Origin: Bacteroidota bacterium
Lineage (GTDB): Bacteria > Bacteroidota > Bacteroidia > Chitinophagales > Chitinophagaceae
Length of the DNA stretch: 64,000 nucleotides
Direction: 5' to 3'
NCBI GenBank assembly: GCA_947448725.1
Contig: CANFOM010000001.1
Coordinates: 186,001-250,000, forward strand
Shown here piece after piece: positions 9,223 through 18,489 of the stretch. The notes beneath the pieces were generated by a model. That model did no database searches, was not told the origin of the DNA, and was given only the letters and a program-made list of their open reading frames with translations. The translations under genes were made by a program, and so were the position numbers. Numbering within the stretch: position 1 is the stretch's first letter; each line of letters begins with the position of its first letter.

Positions 9223-10194
9223 ATGAAGAAAATAAAATACTTCTTTAATACGCACACCCTTAGATTTGAAAAGGTCGAGGTACCCTTGAGGGTAAGGCTA
9301 TTGCAGCTTTTTGGCTTTATAGCTGCTTCTATTATTACTGGGGTAATTATTGTTGTGGTGCTGTTTCAATACATAGATTCTCCAAAGGAAAAACTATTGC
9401 GTCAGCAAAATGAAACCTACAAAGAAAATTATAGTGTTTTAAGTGCTCAATTAAAGCAGTTAGAATTACAAATGTCAGAATTAGAAAATAGAGACAATGA
9501 AGTATATCGATCCATTTTTGAGTCCAGCCCTATTCCAGATAGTGCAAGGGTAAAAGAAATGGAGGCCAAAAAAGAAGTTAGATTGGTTCAAAATTTATCC
9601 AATTCGGAATTGCTCTCCAACATGATTGGGCAACTCAATAATTTAACTTTAAGAATGGCTTATCAAACCACTTCGTTTGTTGAAATTAATTCTATGGTAA
9701 AGAACAAAGAAAAATTATTAAAAGCCATTCCTTCTATTCAACCCGTCAGTAATAAAAACTTAAATCGTATCGGAGGAAGTTTTGGTTATCGAATTGATCC
9801 TTTGTATAAAGATATTCGTTTTCATCAGGGATTGGATTTTACGGCACCAGTAGGAACTCCTATCTATGCAACCGCAGATGGAGTAGTGCAAACAGCAGGA
9901 TTTAATACAGATGGTTATGGAAATAAAGTAGTGATTAATCATGGCTATGGTTACCAAACCTTATATGGTCATATGGTGCGCGTAAAAGTGAAGACAGGGC
10001 AAGCCATTAAAAGGGGAGAAGTGATTGGATATATTGGTAATACAGGCAAAAGTACCGGGCCTCATTGTCATTATGAAGTAATCAAAAGAAGTATAAAAGT
10101 AGATCCTGTATATTATTTTTATAACGATTTAACCCCGGCGCAATTTGATCGCTTATTGAAAGCGGCTGCGGCTAATAAGCAAAGCCTAGATTAG
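9223..10194 (+). CDS. M23 (LytM-type) peptidoglycan endopeptidase, membrane anchored
   Basis: This 323-residue envelope protein has a single N-terminal membrane helix (about 28-50) and a coiled coil (about 52-95). Another helical stretch leads to a C-terminal M23 metallopeptidase domain (about 185-300). Zinc ligands are complete: H201-x3-D205 (HQGLDF) and H281-x-H283 (GPHCHYEV), with the additional catalytic His250 in TLYGH. It should therefore be an active cross-link cleaving enzyme, unlike degenerate EnvC-type activators. The layout (short cytoplasmic tail, helix, coiled coil, M23) is common in Bacteroidota and is linked to cell elongation or division. A small membrane protein gene follows after 16 bases. 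Confidence 0.93.
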   Translation: MKKIKYFFNTHTLRFEKVEVPLRVRLLQLFGFIAASIITGVIIVVVLFQYIDSPKEKLLRQQNETYKENYSVLSAQLKQLELQMSELENRDNEVYRSIFESSPIPDSARVKEMEAKKEVRLVQNLSNSELLSNMIGQLNNLTLRMAYQTTSFVEINSMVKNKEKLLKAIPSIQPVSNKNLNRIGGSFGYRIDPLYKDIRFHQGLDFTAPVGTPIYATADGVVQTAGFNTDGYGNKVVINHGYGYQTLYGHMVRVKVKTGQAIKRGEVIGYIGNTGKSTGPHCHYEVIKRSIKVDPVYYFYNDLTPAQFDRLLKAAAANKQSLD

Positions 10195-10210
10195 TAATTT
10201 ATTAATTAGT

Positions 10211-10444
10211 ATGGAGCCAAAACTAGTTCAATTTTTAAATCGCATCATGCGCACCATTGGATTAGTGGTGTTGTGGATGACACTCAACAGCAGTTTTGGT
10301 ATTATGTGGGGCTATGCTTTTGTAGAAGGCGTATGGCGCTTAAGTAATATACTATTTTATAGTTTTTTACTATTAAGTTTTATTGGCTTGCTTTATGTTT
10401 TGTATCAAATATGGCGTCATCCAATAGGCATCAAAGTAGAGTAA
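10211..10444 (+). CDS. Small two-helix membrane protein of unknown function
   Basis: This 77-residue protein has two hydrophobic segments (about residues 13-35 and 45-66) and a short basic C-terminal tail. I do not recognise a family. It begins 16 bases after the M23 peptidase stop on the same strand, so cotranscription is likely and a role in the envelope is possible. The reading frame is intact, starts with ATG, and its composition is typical of a membrane protein. Confidence 0.65.
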   Translation: MEPKLVQFLNRIMRTIGLVVLWMTLNSSFGIMWGYAFVEGVWRLSNILFYSFLLLSFIGLLYVLYQIWRHPIGIKVE

Positions 10445-10449
10445 AAAAT

Positions 10450-10872
10450 TTAGCTACTATGATCGGCAATGGCTTTCCATATCCCATTTATTTTTCTAAA
10501 TAGTAGTGTAAAATAACCACTAGCATCTCCCACCGTTCTGGTTAGGTGAAATTTTCCAATGACAAAATAATGGTCTGTATTTAATGGCTTTACACTCAAT
10601 AACTGAAACTTTAACTTACCCATATGACTGGTATCTGGGTAGTTTTTTTTATAATTATTTAAAGTAGTCGTATATCCATAGGTAGGGCCATTTTTCCCAA
10701 TGTATACTAAGCTATCATTCTCCCAATAGCCTATCATAAAAGTGGTTAAGTCCCCTTTGTTCCAGGCGTTTTCTTGATTGGCTAAAATTTGTCGAATAGC
10801 TTGTTCGTCTTTGTTTTGAGCAAAGCATACTATACACATCAATAATGCAATAAAAGTGAAATATTTTTTCAT
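10450..10872 (-). CDS. Secreted SnoaL/DUF4440-like (NTF2-fold) protein
   Basis: This 140-residue protein starts with a cleavable signal peptide (MKKYFTFIALLMCIVCFAQ). The mature part has the pattern of an NTF2-like cone: an N-terminal helix pair (AIRQILANQENAWNKGDLTTF), a strand with WENDSLVYIG, a loop with GYTTTLNNYKKNYPD, and C-terminal strands ending in GIWKAIADHSS. DUF4440/SnoaL-type proteins bind small ligands or act as simple enzymes; no catalytic function can be assigned here. The gene converges on the small membrane protein gene with only five bases between stops. Confidence 0.82.
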   Translation of the reverse strand: MKKYFTFIALLMCIVCFAQNKDEQAIRQILANQENAWNKGDLTTFMIGYWENDSLVYIGKNGPTYGYTTTLNNYKKNYPDTSHMGKLKFQLLSVKPLNTDHYFVIGKFHLTRTVGDASGYFTLLFRKINGIWKAIADHSS

Positions 10873-10974
10873 GTTTTTAATTTTAAATGATGGAATGGCT
10901 TTTGTAGAACAAGCCGATTGTTAATTCTACCTTGAATTTAAGATAAATAAATAAAAACCAGCTAATTTAGAGCT

Positions 10975-11577
10975 ATGACTTATCAAAACCATTTAAAAAA
11001 AGATAAACCACTGGCACTCCTTTTAAAAGGGAAGCCCTATACCTTAAAAAAAAGGAAAAATACGCCTGTAAGGCTTATTGCCAGTATCTTAAGTCAACAA
11101 TTAAATACTAAAGTGGCTAAAATAATATTTCTACGCTTTTTAGATTTATACCAGGGCGCGGAGCCCAATATGCAGCAAGTGGCGGACACCCCTGCCGAAA
11201 CTCTTCGAAGTATTGGTTTAAGTAATTCCAAAGTGAATTATGTGCACAATGTGGCACATTTTTTTATGGAACACAAAATTTCAGATAAGCAATTGTATTC
11301 GATGGAACCGGAAGCGGTTATTGAATTATTGACACAAATAAAAGGGGTAGGCACTTGGACCGTTGAAATGTTATTGATGTTTAGTTTGGGGCATGAAAAT
11401 GTTTTTGCAGTAGATGACTTAGGCATTCAACAAGCCATGATTAGATTGTATAAAATAAAATACGAAACAAAAAAAGAGTTAAAAACAAAAATGCTAAAAA
11501 AGGCTGCCAATTGGGGCCCTTATAAAACCTATGCTTGCTTGCATTTGTGGCAATGGAAAGACAATGGAGCCGTATAA
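10975..11577 (+). CDS. DNA-3-methyladenine glycosylase II family (AlkA-like)
   Basis: This 200-residue HhH-GPD protein should excise alkylated purines in base-excision repair. The helix-hairpin-helix is at about 119-141 (QIKGVGTWTVEMLL), followed by the catalytic aspartate region VFAVDDLGIQ (Asp147/148). There is no [4Fe-4S] cysteine loop, which separates it from Nth/MutY and fits the AlkA/Mag branch. It lacks the N-terminal beta domain of E. coli AlkA, as do the short Mag-type enzymes. It converges on ppc with a four-base gap. Confidence 0.9.
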   Translation: MTYQNHLKKDKPLALLLKGKPYTLKKRKNTPVRLIASILSQQLNTKVAKIIFLRFLDLYQGAEPNMQQVADTPAETLRSIGLSNSKVNYVHNVAHFFMEHKISDKQLYSMEPEAVIELLTQIKGVGTWTVEMLLMFSLGHENVFAVDDLGIQQAMIRLYKIKYETKKELKTKMLKKAANWGPYKTYACLHLWQWKDNGAV

Positions 11578-11581
11578 GTAT

Positions 11582-14173
11582 TTATGCAGAGTTGCGTGCG
11601 GCATTAATAACCCCAAACATAGTTCTAGTCAATAATTTTTCATAGGAAGCCAATAAGCTAGCTTCTAAATGAGGCGTTTGTACTTTACACAAAGTGTATT
11701 GTTGTATGGTCAGCAATGGAAGTACTATACGGTCTCTTAATAAAATAGAATGTTTTGCCACCGTGTCTGCTTCCATTAAACTTTTAGCATTATTTAATTC
11801 CAAGTACAATTGTGTCGTTAATTTGAACTCGTCTTTTATAGTTTGCCAGATAGGATTAAATTCGGTGTCAGCTTCGATGTATTTAGTTATGGCAAAATTA
11901 GATTTAACCATACTCATCATACTATTGTCAATTAAAGTTCTAAAAAAAGATATATTATTAAATAAAGATTGCGCTTCATTCCACAAACCTTTTTCTTTTA
12001 ATACTTGCAATGCGGTACCTACACCATAAAAGCCTGGTACATTTTGTTTTAACTGGCTCCAACTTCCTACAAAAGGAATCGCTCTTAAATCGCTAAAGCT
12101 TAATGTAGTTCCTGTTCCTCTTTTTGCGGGGCGACTGGCGATATTACTTTTACTATAATAATTTAAGGGACTAAATTTTTGTAAATACGGTAAGAACAAA
12201 GGATTTTCTTTAAGCTGTTGATACGACTCGTAACTTATATTGCCCAATTCTTCTAATATGGATCGGTCTGTTGCTGATAATTGTAATTTACCATCAGCAA
12301 ATAATTCATTGCTTACGCCAGCACTTAACAATTGCTCTAAATTATATTGTGCCGATTGTATGGTGCCAAAATTAGAAGTAATGGTTTGTCCTTGCACTGT
12401 TAAATGAATTTCATCATTTTCAATTTGGTTGCCCATGGACGCATAAAATTGATGTGTTTTACCACCGCCTCTGGAAGGAGGTCCGCCACGTCCATCAAAA
12501 AATTTAACTACAATATTATTTTTTCTTGAAATAGATGTTAAAGTTTCTTTGGCTTTATAAATACTCCAGTTGGCTTGTAAGTAACCTCCGTCTTTTGTGC
12601 CATCGCTAAAGCCTAACATAATAGGTTGTTGTTGATTCCTTTGCACTAAATGCGCTGCGTATAATGGATACTGGTATAAGACAGCCATAATGGCTTCTGA
12701 AGCAGTTAAGTCATCAATGGTTTCAAAAAGCGGAACAATATCTACTGATTTTATATTTTCATCCCATCCGCACAATCTAAATAAAGCATACAATTCCATT
12801 ACATTTACTTCGGATTGACAATTACTAATAACATAACGGTGACAGCCCGCTTCTCCATTCATGGCTTGCACTTGTTGAATGGCATAAATACTTTCCAGCG
12901 TGTCCTTGGTAATGGTGTCCGTAAAATCGCTTGGGTTTAATTGGCCTGAAAGCTTACTTAACAATTCTAATTGGTCAGCGGAATCTAATTTTTCATAATT
13001 GGCCGGAAGCAATGCTTTGCCAGTTTTAGCGAATAAGGTTTCATGAATGCTCATGAGCACTGCATGGTGTATTCGGCTATCTTGTCGAATGTCTAAAGAA
13101 GCAAAATGTGTTCCAAATAAATGGACTTTATGTAAAAGACTTTCTAATCTAGAAAGATATAGGGAATGATTTTCTTCAATAATTTTATGCTTAATGGCTT
13201 CTAGGCTAGCAATAATTTCAGCTGCAGCAATGGGGTGGCTTTCGTCAGGCCTAAATACATTTTCATATAATTTAGCTTCCAAACTGTTCAATAATAAATC
13301 TATGCCTGAGAAAGTTAATTTTCTTTTTAATTTTCTGACATCTCTGTAATAACAAACAATAATGCTGCTTCTTAATGCTTTGGCCACATTTATGGTGGTG
13401 GCAGCATTCACAAATGGGTTACCATCTCTATCGCCACCAGGCCAAAAGCCTAATTCAATAAAAGGGTTATTCCCTTTATAATCTCTATCAAATACTTCAT
13501 TAATGATTCCACTATAAATATTACCAATAGCATAATAAAAAACATTTTCCAAATACCACATTAAGTTTAAGGCTTCGTCAGCTGGGGTAGGTTGCTTTTT
13601 ATTAAAAAATGGAGTGAGTCCTAATTGTTGAATGTATTGATTGATGGTGTCGAAATCATTTTTACCAATCGCCTCACCCATATCATGTATAATACCTAGT
13701 ACATTGGCTGGATAAAATTGAGTAGGATGCGCTGTTAATACAATACGAACTTTAAATTTTTCTAGCTTGTTTTTTAAAGCCTGATTTTTTCCAGTAAAAG
13801 CGGCATCTCTAATTAATGTTTTTAAACTACCAGGACCCTCTATATCATTTACAGAAGTGAATGCTGCATCTTCAATGGCATCGAAAAGAACTACTTGTCT
13901 TTCTATGTATTGAACATATTTAAATAAGTGGTCAATTTTTTCTTTTTCTGTTTCTACTTGTGTATGTCTGCTAAAAAAATAATCGATGATGTCGCTAGGT
14001 GATTTTCCCTTTGCATAACCTTCTTCACATGTTTGTAATAATATGGGTAACAAAGCACCCACATTGGCTACGCCGGAATAAGGCAATGCTGCAAATAAAC
14101 TATTATAGATAATGTATTTATCAGATACATTTCTTCTAAATTGTTGTGAATAGCTATGGGTGGAGAGTGTCAT
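11582..14173 (-). CDS. ppc: Phosphoenolpyruvate carboxylase
   Basis: This 863-residue enzyme carboxylates PEP to oxaloacetate, refilling the TCA cycle. Catalytic signatures are present: LTAHPTQ (His149), GFWPGGDRDGNP, GFSDGTKDGGYLQANW and the mobile loop FDGRGGPPSRGGG. PFVGSWSQLKQNVPGFYG lies in the C-terminal half. The C-terminus reads ARNSA, whereas most PEP carboxylases end in (Q/R)NTG with an essential terminal glycine; this is either a lineage variant or affects regulation. The gene stands alone on the minus strand with a good -7 element 11 bases before the ATG. Confidence 0.95.
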   Translation of the reverse strand: MTLSTHSYSQQFRRNVSDKYIIYNSLFAALPYSGVANVGALLPILLQTCEEGYAKGKSPSDIIDYFFSRHTQVETEKEKIDHLFKYVQYIERQVVLFDAIEDAAFTSVNDIEGPGSLKTLIRDAAFTGKNQALKNKLEKFKVRIVLTAHPTQFYPANVLGIIHDMGEAIGKNDFDTINQYIQQLGLTPFFNKKQPTPADEALNLMWYLENVFYYAIGNIYSGIINEVFDRDYKGNNPFIELGFWPGGDRDGNPFVNAATTINVAKALRSSIIVCYYRDVRKLKRKLTFSGIDLLLNSLEAKLYENVFRPDESHPIAAAEIIASLEAIKHKIIEENHSLYLSRLESLLHKVHLFGTHFASLDIRQDSRIHHAVLMSIHETLFAKTGKALLPANYEKLDSADQLELLSKLSGQLNPSDFTDTITKDTLESIYAIQQVQAMNGEAGCHRYVISNCQSEVNVMELYALFRLCGWDENIKSVDIVPLFETIDDLTASEAIMAVLYQYPLYAAHLVQRNQQQPIMLGFSDGTKDGGYLQANWSIYKAKETLTSISRKNNIVVKFFDGRGGPPSRGGGKTHQFYASMGNQIENDEIHLTVQGQTITSNFGTIQSAQYNLEQLLSAGVSNELFADGKLQLSATDRSILEELGNISYESYQQLKENPLFLPYLQKFSPLNYYSKSNIASRPAKRGTGTTLSFSDLRAIPFVGSWSQLKQNVPGFYGVGTALQVLKEKGLWNEAQSLFNNISFFRTLIDNSMMSMVKSNFAITKYIEADTEFNPIWQTIKDEFKLTTQLYLELNNAKSLMEADTVAKHSILLRDRIVLPLLTIQQYTLCKVQTPHLEASLLASYEKLLTRTMFGVINAARNSA

Positions 14174-14184
14174 AATTTGCAGGG

Positions 14185-14192
14185 CAAAGGTA
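14185..14192 (-). promoter_or_regulatory. Putative -7 element TACCTTTG for ppc
   Basis: An exact TAnnTTTG match on the minus strand ends 11 bases upstream of the ppc ATG. The -33 element is poor. The short leader is consistent with the absence of a Shine-Dalgarno site. Confidence 0.4.
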
Positions 14193-14254
14193 CTACAAAT
14201 TAAGTTTGTAATTGTGAAAGCCTTACCAGCATTGATTCCTAATGAATGTTCGTT

Positions 14255-15013
14255 TTAAACTATTGCAGATGGCAGCTGCGTTGGATGTTGAATATCGTGG
14301 TAAAAAGCAAAAGTCCATTGCTCTTTAGCGCCTTCTTGCCACCACCTTTGACGGTATTCCATACATTTTTTACCATCCAGGTCATATTTAGCGACAAATT
14401 TGGACTTCATTTGTTGTAACTGAGGTGCTACATCTGCTCCAAAGAAAATAGTCTCATCATTTTCTTTTAGCCATGCTACTTGATGGTATTTGCTATGTCC
14501 CCCTGTTATTTGATAATGTATATTAGGATCAATATCCCCTTCTTCCTCTGTTAGCCATTGCACGCCACTAAAATTGGCAAGGGGTTCAATTTGGGCAATT
14601 AAATTAAGGTCGCTACTTTTTGCTAGGACTTCTTCGAATTCACTTTTTTGAACATAATATTTGGCATAGGGGAAACTGATATATCTTTCTTGATGAATGG
14701 GATGAATATAACTAATACCCCCCGCATGATCTTTGTGTAAATGACTTAAAAAAACTTTCGTGACAGTGGATGGATTGATACCCAAGGACATTAAGTTGGC
14801 ATGTAATTGTAAAACACCTTCTTGATTGGTATAACCTAATCCTGTATCTAATAAAATGATATCTTTTTCTGTAATAACGACAAAGGGTTGTACTTCTACT
14901 AAAATACTTCCTTTGGGACGGTGCTGAAATGCTAGATTACTGCTATCAAATGGCACAAATACTTTGGTATGGTCTATCGAAAAACTGCCTTCGGATAAAG
15001 GATAAATACGCAT
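14255..15013 (-). CDS. MBL-fold metallo-hydrolase
   Basis: This metallo-beta-lactamase-fold enzyme has the dinuclear zinc motif HLHKDH followed by AGG. Later motifs are GGHSKYHQ and FFGADVAPQ, matching the third and fourth histidine/aspartate positions of the fold. I chose the ATG at 15013 (MRIYPLSEGSF), giving 252 residues. The longer frame from 15058 would overlap the end of rodA and adds an unlikely leader. The gene lies 16 bases after rodA and probably rides on the mre operon transcript. The substrate is unknown; there is no evidence for antibiotic hydrolysis. Confidence 0.85.
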   Translation of the reverse strand: MRIYPLSEGSFSIDHTKVFVPFDSSNLAFQHRPKGSILVEVQPFVVITEKDIILLDTGLGYTNQEGVLQLHANLMSLGINPSTVTKVFLSHLHKDHAGGISYIHPIHQERYISFPYAKYYVQKSEFEEVLAKSSDLNLIAQIEPLANFSGVQWLTEEEGDIDPNIHYQITGGHSKYHQVAWLKENDETIFFGADVAPQLQQMKSKFVAKYDLDGKKCMEYRQRWWQEGAKEQWTFAFYHDIQHPTQLPSAIV

Positions 15014-15029
15014 GCTGCAAAAATAAGCA

Positions 15030-16373
15030 TTAACGAAGCACCATTTGCCTATCGGCATCTAATCTTAATAAAATAAATAAGAGTACTGTAAAAGTTAATA
15101 AGGAAGATCCACCATAACTAATCAGTGGTAAGGGGATACCCACCACCGGAAACAATCCAATGGTCATACTGATGTTAACTGCAATATGAAAAAAGAAGAT
15201 GCCCACTACGCTGTAAGCATACACTCTTGAAAAAGAACTTCTCTGTCTTTCGGCTATTCGAATGAGCCTAAATAAGAAAAATAAATACAAGCCTAAAAAT
15301 ATAAAAGTTCCTACAAAGCCAAATGCTTCTCCTAAGGAGGTGAATATAAAATCGGTATGTTGTTCAGGAACATATTTGCCACGGGTTTGGGTCCCTTTTA
15401 AAAATCCTCTGCCCCAAAAGCCACCAGAACCTATGGCTATTTTACTTTGCTTTACGTTGTAATCATCTGGCTTTTTACCATGACGCTCACCAGAGGAGGA
15501 CGCTGATTTTTTATTTTGAGAACAATCATATTCTTTCCCTACCATGCTGTAAATACGGGTACTTTGATAACACTCAAATACATGGTTAAATATATAAGGA
15601 ACCGCAAATCGAACGGTGCCAAAACAAACCCCCCAAATAGCAACTACTATTAAAATTTTACTTTTGTTTCTTTTGAATTTTTTTATCATGGAAAAAATAA
15701 ACAAACCTGCAATCACAGTTAATATAATGGCTAGTACGGTTGGTTCAAGTAATAAAGTGGCAATGACTAATATAGCAAAAGAGAGCAGCACAACTAGTAT
15801 TACGGGAGGCAGTCCTTCGCGATACATGGCGAAAATAAATGCACTATAGACCAAGGCCAATCCCATTTCATGCTGCATGATGGATAAAATAGCAGGTAAG
15901 GCAATGGCTGCTCCTGCTATTAAATGTGATTTTAATTTTTTAAAATCGGTCTCTGGTTTGGAAATAAATTTAGCTAAAAATAAAGCGGTAAATATTTTAC
16001 ATAATTCTGCAGGCTGTAAATTAAAACCACCTGCAATAGGAATCCAACTTTTAGAGCCATTGATATTTTTTCCTAATACAAAAGTAGCCAGCATGAGCAG
16101 TATGCCTGCCACATAGGATAAATTGGCAAAAGCGGTAAAAACTTTACTGTCTAGTAAAAGTATAAAAATGGCAATGAAGGCGCAAAAAATAGAAAAATAA
16201 ATTTGTTTGCTAAAATTAGTTTTAGCAGTTAAAAATGTATTACTCCAATTTAAATTAGGATTGTATTCGACCATAAAAATACACAATACGCCAACGGCTA
16301 CCATAATTAAATACAGTAGTATTACTGCTAAATCAGTTCCTTTTGAAAAATTATGGTTATTGGTTTCTGCCAT
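15030..16373 (-). CDS. rodA: Rod-shape SEDS peptidoglycan polymerase RodA
   Basis: RodA is the SEDS glycosyltransferase that polymerises lipid II together with PBP2 during elongation. The 447-residue protein has about ten membrane helices. The family core GSKSWIPIAGGFNLQPAELCK is visible near 106-126, and KIAIGSGGFWGRGFLKGTQ plus the catalytic-loop region EQHTDFIF (Asp341) follows later. The large extracellular loop holds an extra lysine/serine-rich stretch (about residues 284-305) with Cys268 and Cys284, longer than in E. coli RodA. It starts one base after the PBP2 stop, completing mreB-mreC-mreD-mrdA-rodA in canonical order. Confidence 0.97.
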   Translation of the reverse strand: MAETNNHNFSKGTDLAVILLYLIMVAVGVLCIFMVEYNPNLNWSNTFLTAKTNFSKQIYFSIFCAFIAIFILLLDSKVFTAFANLSYVAGILLMLATFVLGKNINGSKSWIPIAGGFNLQPAELCKIFTALFLAKFISKPETDFKKLKSHLIAGAAIALPAILSIMQHEMGLALVYSAFIFAMYREGLPPVILVVLLSFAILVIATLLLEPTVLAIILTVIAGLFIFSMIKKFKRNKSKILIVVAIWGVCFGTVRFAVPYIFNHVFECYQSTRIYSMVGKEYDCSQNKKSASSSGERHGKKPDDYNVKQSKIAIGSGGFWGRGFLKGTQTRGKYVPEQHTDFIFTSLGEAFGFVGTFIFLGLYLFFLFRLIRIAERQRSSFSRVYAYSVVGIFFFHIAVNISMTIGLFPVVGIPLPLISYGGSSLLTFTVLLFILLRLDADRQMVLR

Positions 16374-16374
16374 T

Positions 16375-18480
16375 TTATTTAGAATTCACTTTTTTCTTTT
16401 TTTGGATAGGAGTTAAAGCACTCTCTTTATTATTTTGTTTTGGAGGAATGGGGGAGGAAGGAGGTGTATTTTTTTGAAAGGTATCTATTTTTTTTAGGGT
16501 ATCCATTTTGATTTGGATGGGGGCTTGTTCTGATACCATTTCCATGTCCCAAATCTCGGAAAGCTCATCATTGTTGTAATTGAGCGGGGTAAGCATTTCG
16601 GTTTTATTGTTTCTTATATACCATTCTTTAATATTAGCTGGCATTAAATCTACATTGGCTAAGTAATCCATTTTTGTTTTACTTTCTTTGGTTAAAGTAT
16701 CATTTAAATACTTTTCCATTAATAAGCCAGCAATAGGTCCTGCCCAAGTGGCGCCAAATCCAGCATTCTCTACCACAACGGCTACTGCAATTTTAGGATT
16801 GTCTTTAGGCGCAAAGCAAACAAACATCGAATGATTTTTTCCATGTGGATTTTGAGCCGTTCCGGTTTTGGCGCAAAATTCATGACCCGGCACTTTAATA
16901 AAAGCGGCTGTTCCAAAAACGGTAACCCCATGCATACCTTCTTTAATGATATCGTAATATTCTTTGGGTATTTTAGTTACGGCTTGTTTGGTTCTGTATT
17001 TTAATAGTACTTCTTTATCAATATCATCTTCCTCTTCCACACTGTCTACAAAATGAGGCGTATAATAATAACCCTCATTCGCAATAAAGGCCATGGCATT
17101 GGCCAATTGTAATGGAGTGGCTGTCATTCTATCTTGCCCAATTCCTAAAGTAAGCATAAAGCAACTGTTCCAATATTTAGCACCGCCAAAATCTTTATTG
17201 TATTGGGCCGTATCGGGAATGCTTGCTCTATTTTCACTAGGTAAATCAATACCCAACTTTCTCCCAAGCCCGAAACTATTTACATATTCTTTCCATTTTA
17301 AGTAACCCAATTTTGCATTGTGGTATTTTGGATTGTCTATCGCCAATCTAAATACTTGTAAAAAGTAAGAGTTGCAAGAGTTGGCCAATGCTAATTGTAA
17401 ATTAGCAGCATGTCCTGCATTGTGGTGTTCGCACTTACGAGGATCACCACAGGATGTATACAAGCCAAAACAATTGTAGCCAAAACTAGGGGTAATTAAA
17501 CCTTCATCTAATGCAATTAACGCGCCTAGTGGTTTAAAAGTGGAACCTGGAGGATATTGTCCTTTAATGGCTCGATTGTAAATAGGACGTGCAGTATCTG
17601 TGAGTAAGCGACCAATAGTTTTTCGACGTTGATTCCCCGTTAATAAATTCGGATTGTATCCCGGGCTAGAGGCCATGGCAATAATGCTTCCTGTTGTAGG
17701 GTTAATGGCCACAGCACTTCCAATTTTATGCTGTAATAATTTTTCTGCCAATTGCTGCACTTCTACATCCATGCTGGTGTATAAGTTTCTACCTGCAATA
17801 GGTATCGTATCAAACTGTCCTTTTTCAAAAGGACCTTGTATTTTTCCTTTGTTGTCCCTTAAGAATCTTTTTACGCCTCGTTGTCCCATTAAAACAGATT
17901 CATATTGTTTTTCCAATCCTGTCATGCCAGCATAGTCGCCCATTTCATAACCATCTGCTTCATGTTTCTCTAAAAATTTCACATCCACTTCTGCTACATA
18001 ACCCAAAACATGGGCTGCTGTGTTATAGGGGTAGTTTCTAATAGATCTTTCTGATAAAGAGAATCCGGGAAATCGATATAAGTTTTCTGTTATTTGTGCA
18101 TATACTTCAGTAGAAAGAAAGGGTTCAAAAATACCCAATTTCACTCTTGAATTTTTTACAATCACTTCTATCATCCTTTTGGAATACTCTTCTTTGTCAA
18201 TTTTTAGAATCGCACAAAGTGTAGCTGTGTCAACTCCTTTGGCTTCATTGGGGATGACTACTAAATCATAACTAATGGTATTTTCTAGTAAAGCTCTTTT
18301 TTTTCTGTCAAAAATGATACCTCTATCGGGATAAATAATTCTTCTAAAAATGGCATTGTTGTTGGCGGCAAGTACATATTTAGATGAAAAGATTTGCAGG
18401 CTAACCAATTGCAAAATAATAAAAGCAAAGATAACTCCGATGATGATTTGAATAATACGACCTCGATTCGAATTGTACAT
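16375..18480 (-). CDS. mrdA: Penicillin-binding protein 2 (elongasome transpeptidase)
   Basis: This class B PBP cross-links peptidoglycan during elongation as the partner of RodA. The 701-residue protein has an N-terminal membrane helix (about 9-30) and a pedestal domain with the PDRGIIFDRK motif. The transpeptidase domain has all three motifs: S313-TFK, S368-CN and K538-TG. Several cysteines cluster around 337-350, a feature also seen in other PBP2 proteins. After about residue 620 the protein has a proline/lysine-rich, probably disordered tail ending in a run of lysines. Spacing to mreD (9 bases) and rodA (1 base) indicates one operon. Confidence 0.97.
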   Translation of the reverse strand: MYNSNRGRIIQIIIGVIFAFIILQLVSLQIFSSKYVLAANNNAIFRRIIYPDRGIIFDRKKRALLENTISYDLVVIPNEAKGVDTATLCAILKIDKEEYSKRMIEVIVKNSRVKLGIFEPFLSTEVYAQITENLYRFPGFSLSERSIRNYPYNTAAHVLGYVAEVDVKFLEKHEADGYEMGDYAGMTGLEKQYESVLMGQRGVKRFLRDNKGKIQGPFEKGQFDTIPIAGRNLYTSMDVEVQQLAEKLLQHKIGSAVAINPTTGSIIAMASSPGYNPNLLTGNQRRKTIGRLLTDTARPIYNRAIKGQYPPGSTFKPLGALIALDEGLITPSFGYNCFGLYTSCGDPRKCEHHNAGHAANLQLALANSCNSYFLQVFRLAIDNPKYHNAKLGYLKWKEYVNSFGLGRKLGIDLPSENRASIPDTAQYNKDFGGAKYWNSCFMLTLGIGQDRMTATPLQLANAMAFIANEGYYYTPHFVDSVEEEDDIDKEVLLKYRTKQAVTKIPKEYYDIIKEGMHGVTVFGTAAFIKVPGHEFCAKTGTAQNPHGKNHSMFVCFAPKDNPKIAVAVVVENAGFGATWAGPIAGLLMEKYLNDTLTKESKTKMDYLANVDLMPANIKEWYIRNNKTEMLTPLNYNNDELSEIWDMEMVSEQAPIQIKMDTLKKIDTFQKNTPPSSPIPPKQNNKESALTPIQKKKKVNSK

Positions 18481-18489
18481 GGCAATGAG

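Noticed and set aside
14255..15058. Metallo-hydrolase and deacetylase as antibiotic-resistance genes
   Set aside because: The MBL fold and CE4 fold cover many housekeeping enzymes, and the motifs do not match class B beta-lactamases or resistance determinants.
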